A stretch of DNA of 16,034 nt from SIG607 sp045655165. Lineage in GTDB: Bacteria > Bacillota > Clostridia > Oscillospirales > Acutalibacteraceae. Shown here piece by piece: positions 15,856 through 16,034 of the stretch (positions within the stretch are counted from its first letter, which is position 1; every line of letters begins with the position of its first letter). The notes under the pieces were generated by a model. The model saw nothing but the letters and a program-made list of their open reading frames with translations, did no database searches and was not told where the DNA came from. The stretch is from positions 1 through 16,034 of the forward strand of contig JAZOOT010000050.1 in assembly GCA_045655165.1 (NCBI GenBank), given 5' to 3'. Made by a program: the position numbers and the translations under genes.

Positions 15856-15935
15856 TGTATTAAAAAAAATAATGTAAAAAAAGATAAAAAATAATAAAAA
15901 AATCGCTTGACATAAGGGGTGTGTTGTGTTAGAAT
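15856..15935 (+). promoter_or_regulatory. rRNA-type promoter with upstream A-tract (UP-like) element
   Basis: Perfect TTGACA (15907-15912), 17 bases, then TAGAAT (15930-15935) with TG at 15927-15928 (extended -10). The 45 bases before it (about 15860-15903) are almost entirely A with scattered T, as in UP elements of stable-RNA promoters. The predicted start is near 15941. Confidence 0.85.
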
Positions 15936-15940
15936 AATAA

Positions 15941-16034
15941 AGCTGTCCGCTCAGGCGGGTAGCAAAACGAACCTTGAAAATTAAACAACGACAAACAAAA
16001 AGGACCCGACGATTCTTAAAAGAAATTAAGTAAT
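15941..16034 (+). promoter_or_regulatory. Leader of an rRNA operon (16S gene expected just past the window)
   Basis: The leader holds a small hairpin (CCGC-TCAG-GCGG, 15947-15958) and the segment CCTTGAAAATTAAACAACG (15972-15990). That segment closely matches the CTTTGAAAACTAAACAA-type boxA/antitermination sequence found before 16S rRNA in Firmicutes. No open reading frame with a ribosome site is present. The conserved 16S 5' end (GAGTTTGATCCTGGCTCAG) has not begun by the last base, so only the precursor leader lies in the window. A tRNA-first or 23S-first operon is less likely but cannot be excluded. Confidence 0.75.

Noticed and set aside
15941..16034. tRNA gene in the last 100 bases
   Set aside because: There is no T-loop GTTC(G/A)A consensus, no acceptor pairing and no D-arm; the segment fits an rRNA leader better.

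Overview
The window looks like chromosome of a low-GC, monoderm Clostridia-type Firmicute, probably an uncultured gut or rumen Oscillospirales-like organism. The evidence is AGGAGG-type ribosome sites, consensus sigma-A promoters (TTGAnn-N17-TATAAT, often with an extended -10), compact stem-loop plus T-run terminators, lipobox lipoproteins, the pth-mfd-PrsA-like order known from Clostridia, and InlB-like repeats in a large secreted glycosidase. Every gene that can be supported is on the + strand.

Layout. (1) 3-944: the 3' end of a large secreted or surface protein cut by the window edge, then a terminator. (2) 1095-6413: a 1772-residue secreted multimodular GH16-type glycoside hydrolase with its own promoter and terminator. 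Its middle modules are related to the end of gene 1, so these are two members of one paralogous surface-protein family. (3) 6463-10482: pth and mfd, joined with no intergenic base. (4) 10483-10746: a gap packed with six strong hairpins, three of them enclosed by an imperfect inverted repeat, with a promoter at its left edge. (5) 10747-11778: a SurA/PrsA-like lipoprotein with a degenerate parvulin region. (6) 11876-13231: an intact sugar-type ABC solute-binding lipoprotein, followed at 13329-14371 by a decayed paralogue with two frame breaks and an internal deletion of about 300 bases. (7) 14407-14675: a very strong promoter, a 45-codon acidic peptide gene and a terminator; then at 14703-15803 an APH-fold sugar kinase of the N-acetylhexosamine 1-kinase type, with a terminator overlapping its stop codon. 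(8) 15821-16034: an A/T-rich UP-like tract, a near-perfect promoter and an antitermination-like leader typical of an rRNA operon; the 16S gene should begin just past the window.

How the parts may work together (inference): the GH16 protein and its neighbour would bind and cut beta-glucan-type or galactan-type polysaccharide outside the cell, the solute-binding lipoprotein would capture released sugars (its permease genes are not here), and the kinase would phosphorylate an amino sugar inside. The pth/mfd/PrsA-like block is housekeeping: tRNA recycling, transcription-coupled repair and secretion folding.

The items that deserve most attention are the hairpin array at 10496-10700, the unrecognised 45-residue peptide driven by the best promoter in the window and separated from the kinase only by a terminator, the shared modules of the two surface proteins, and the decaying solute-binding paralogue.
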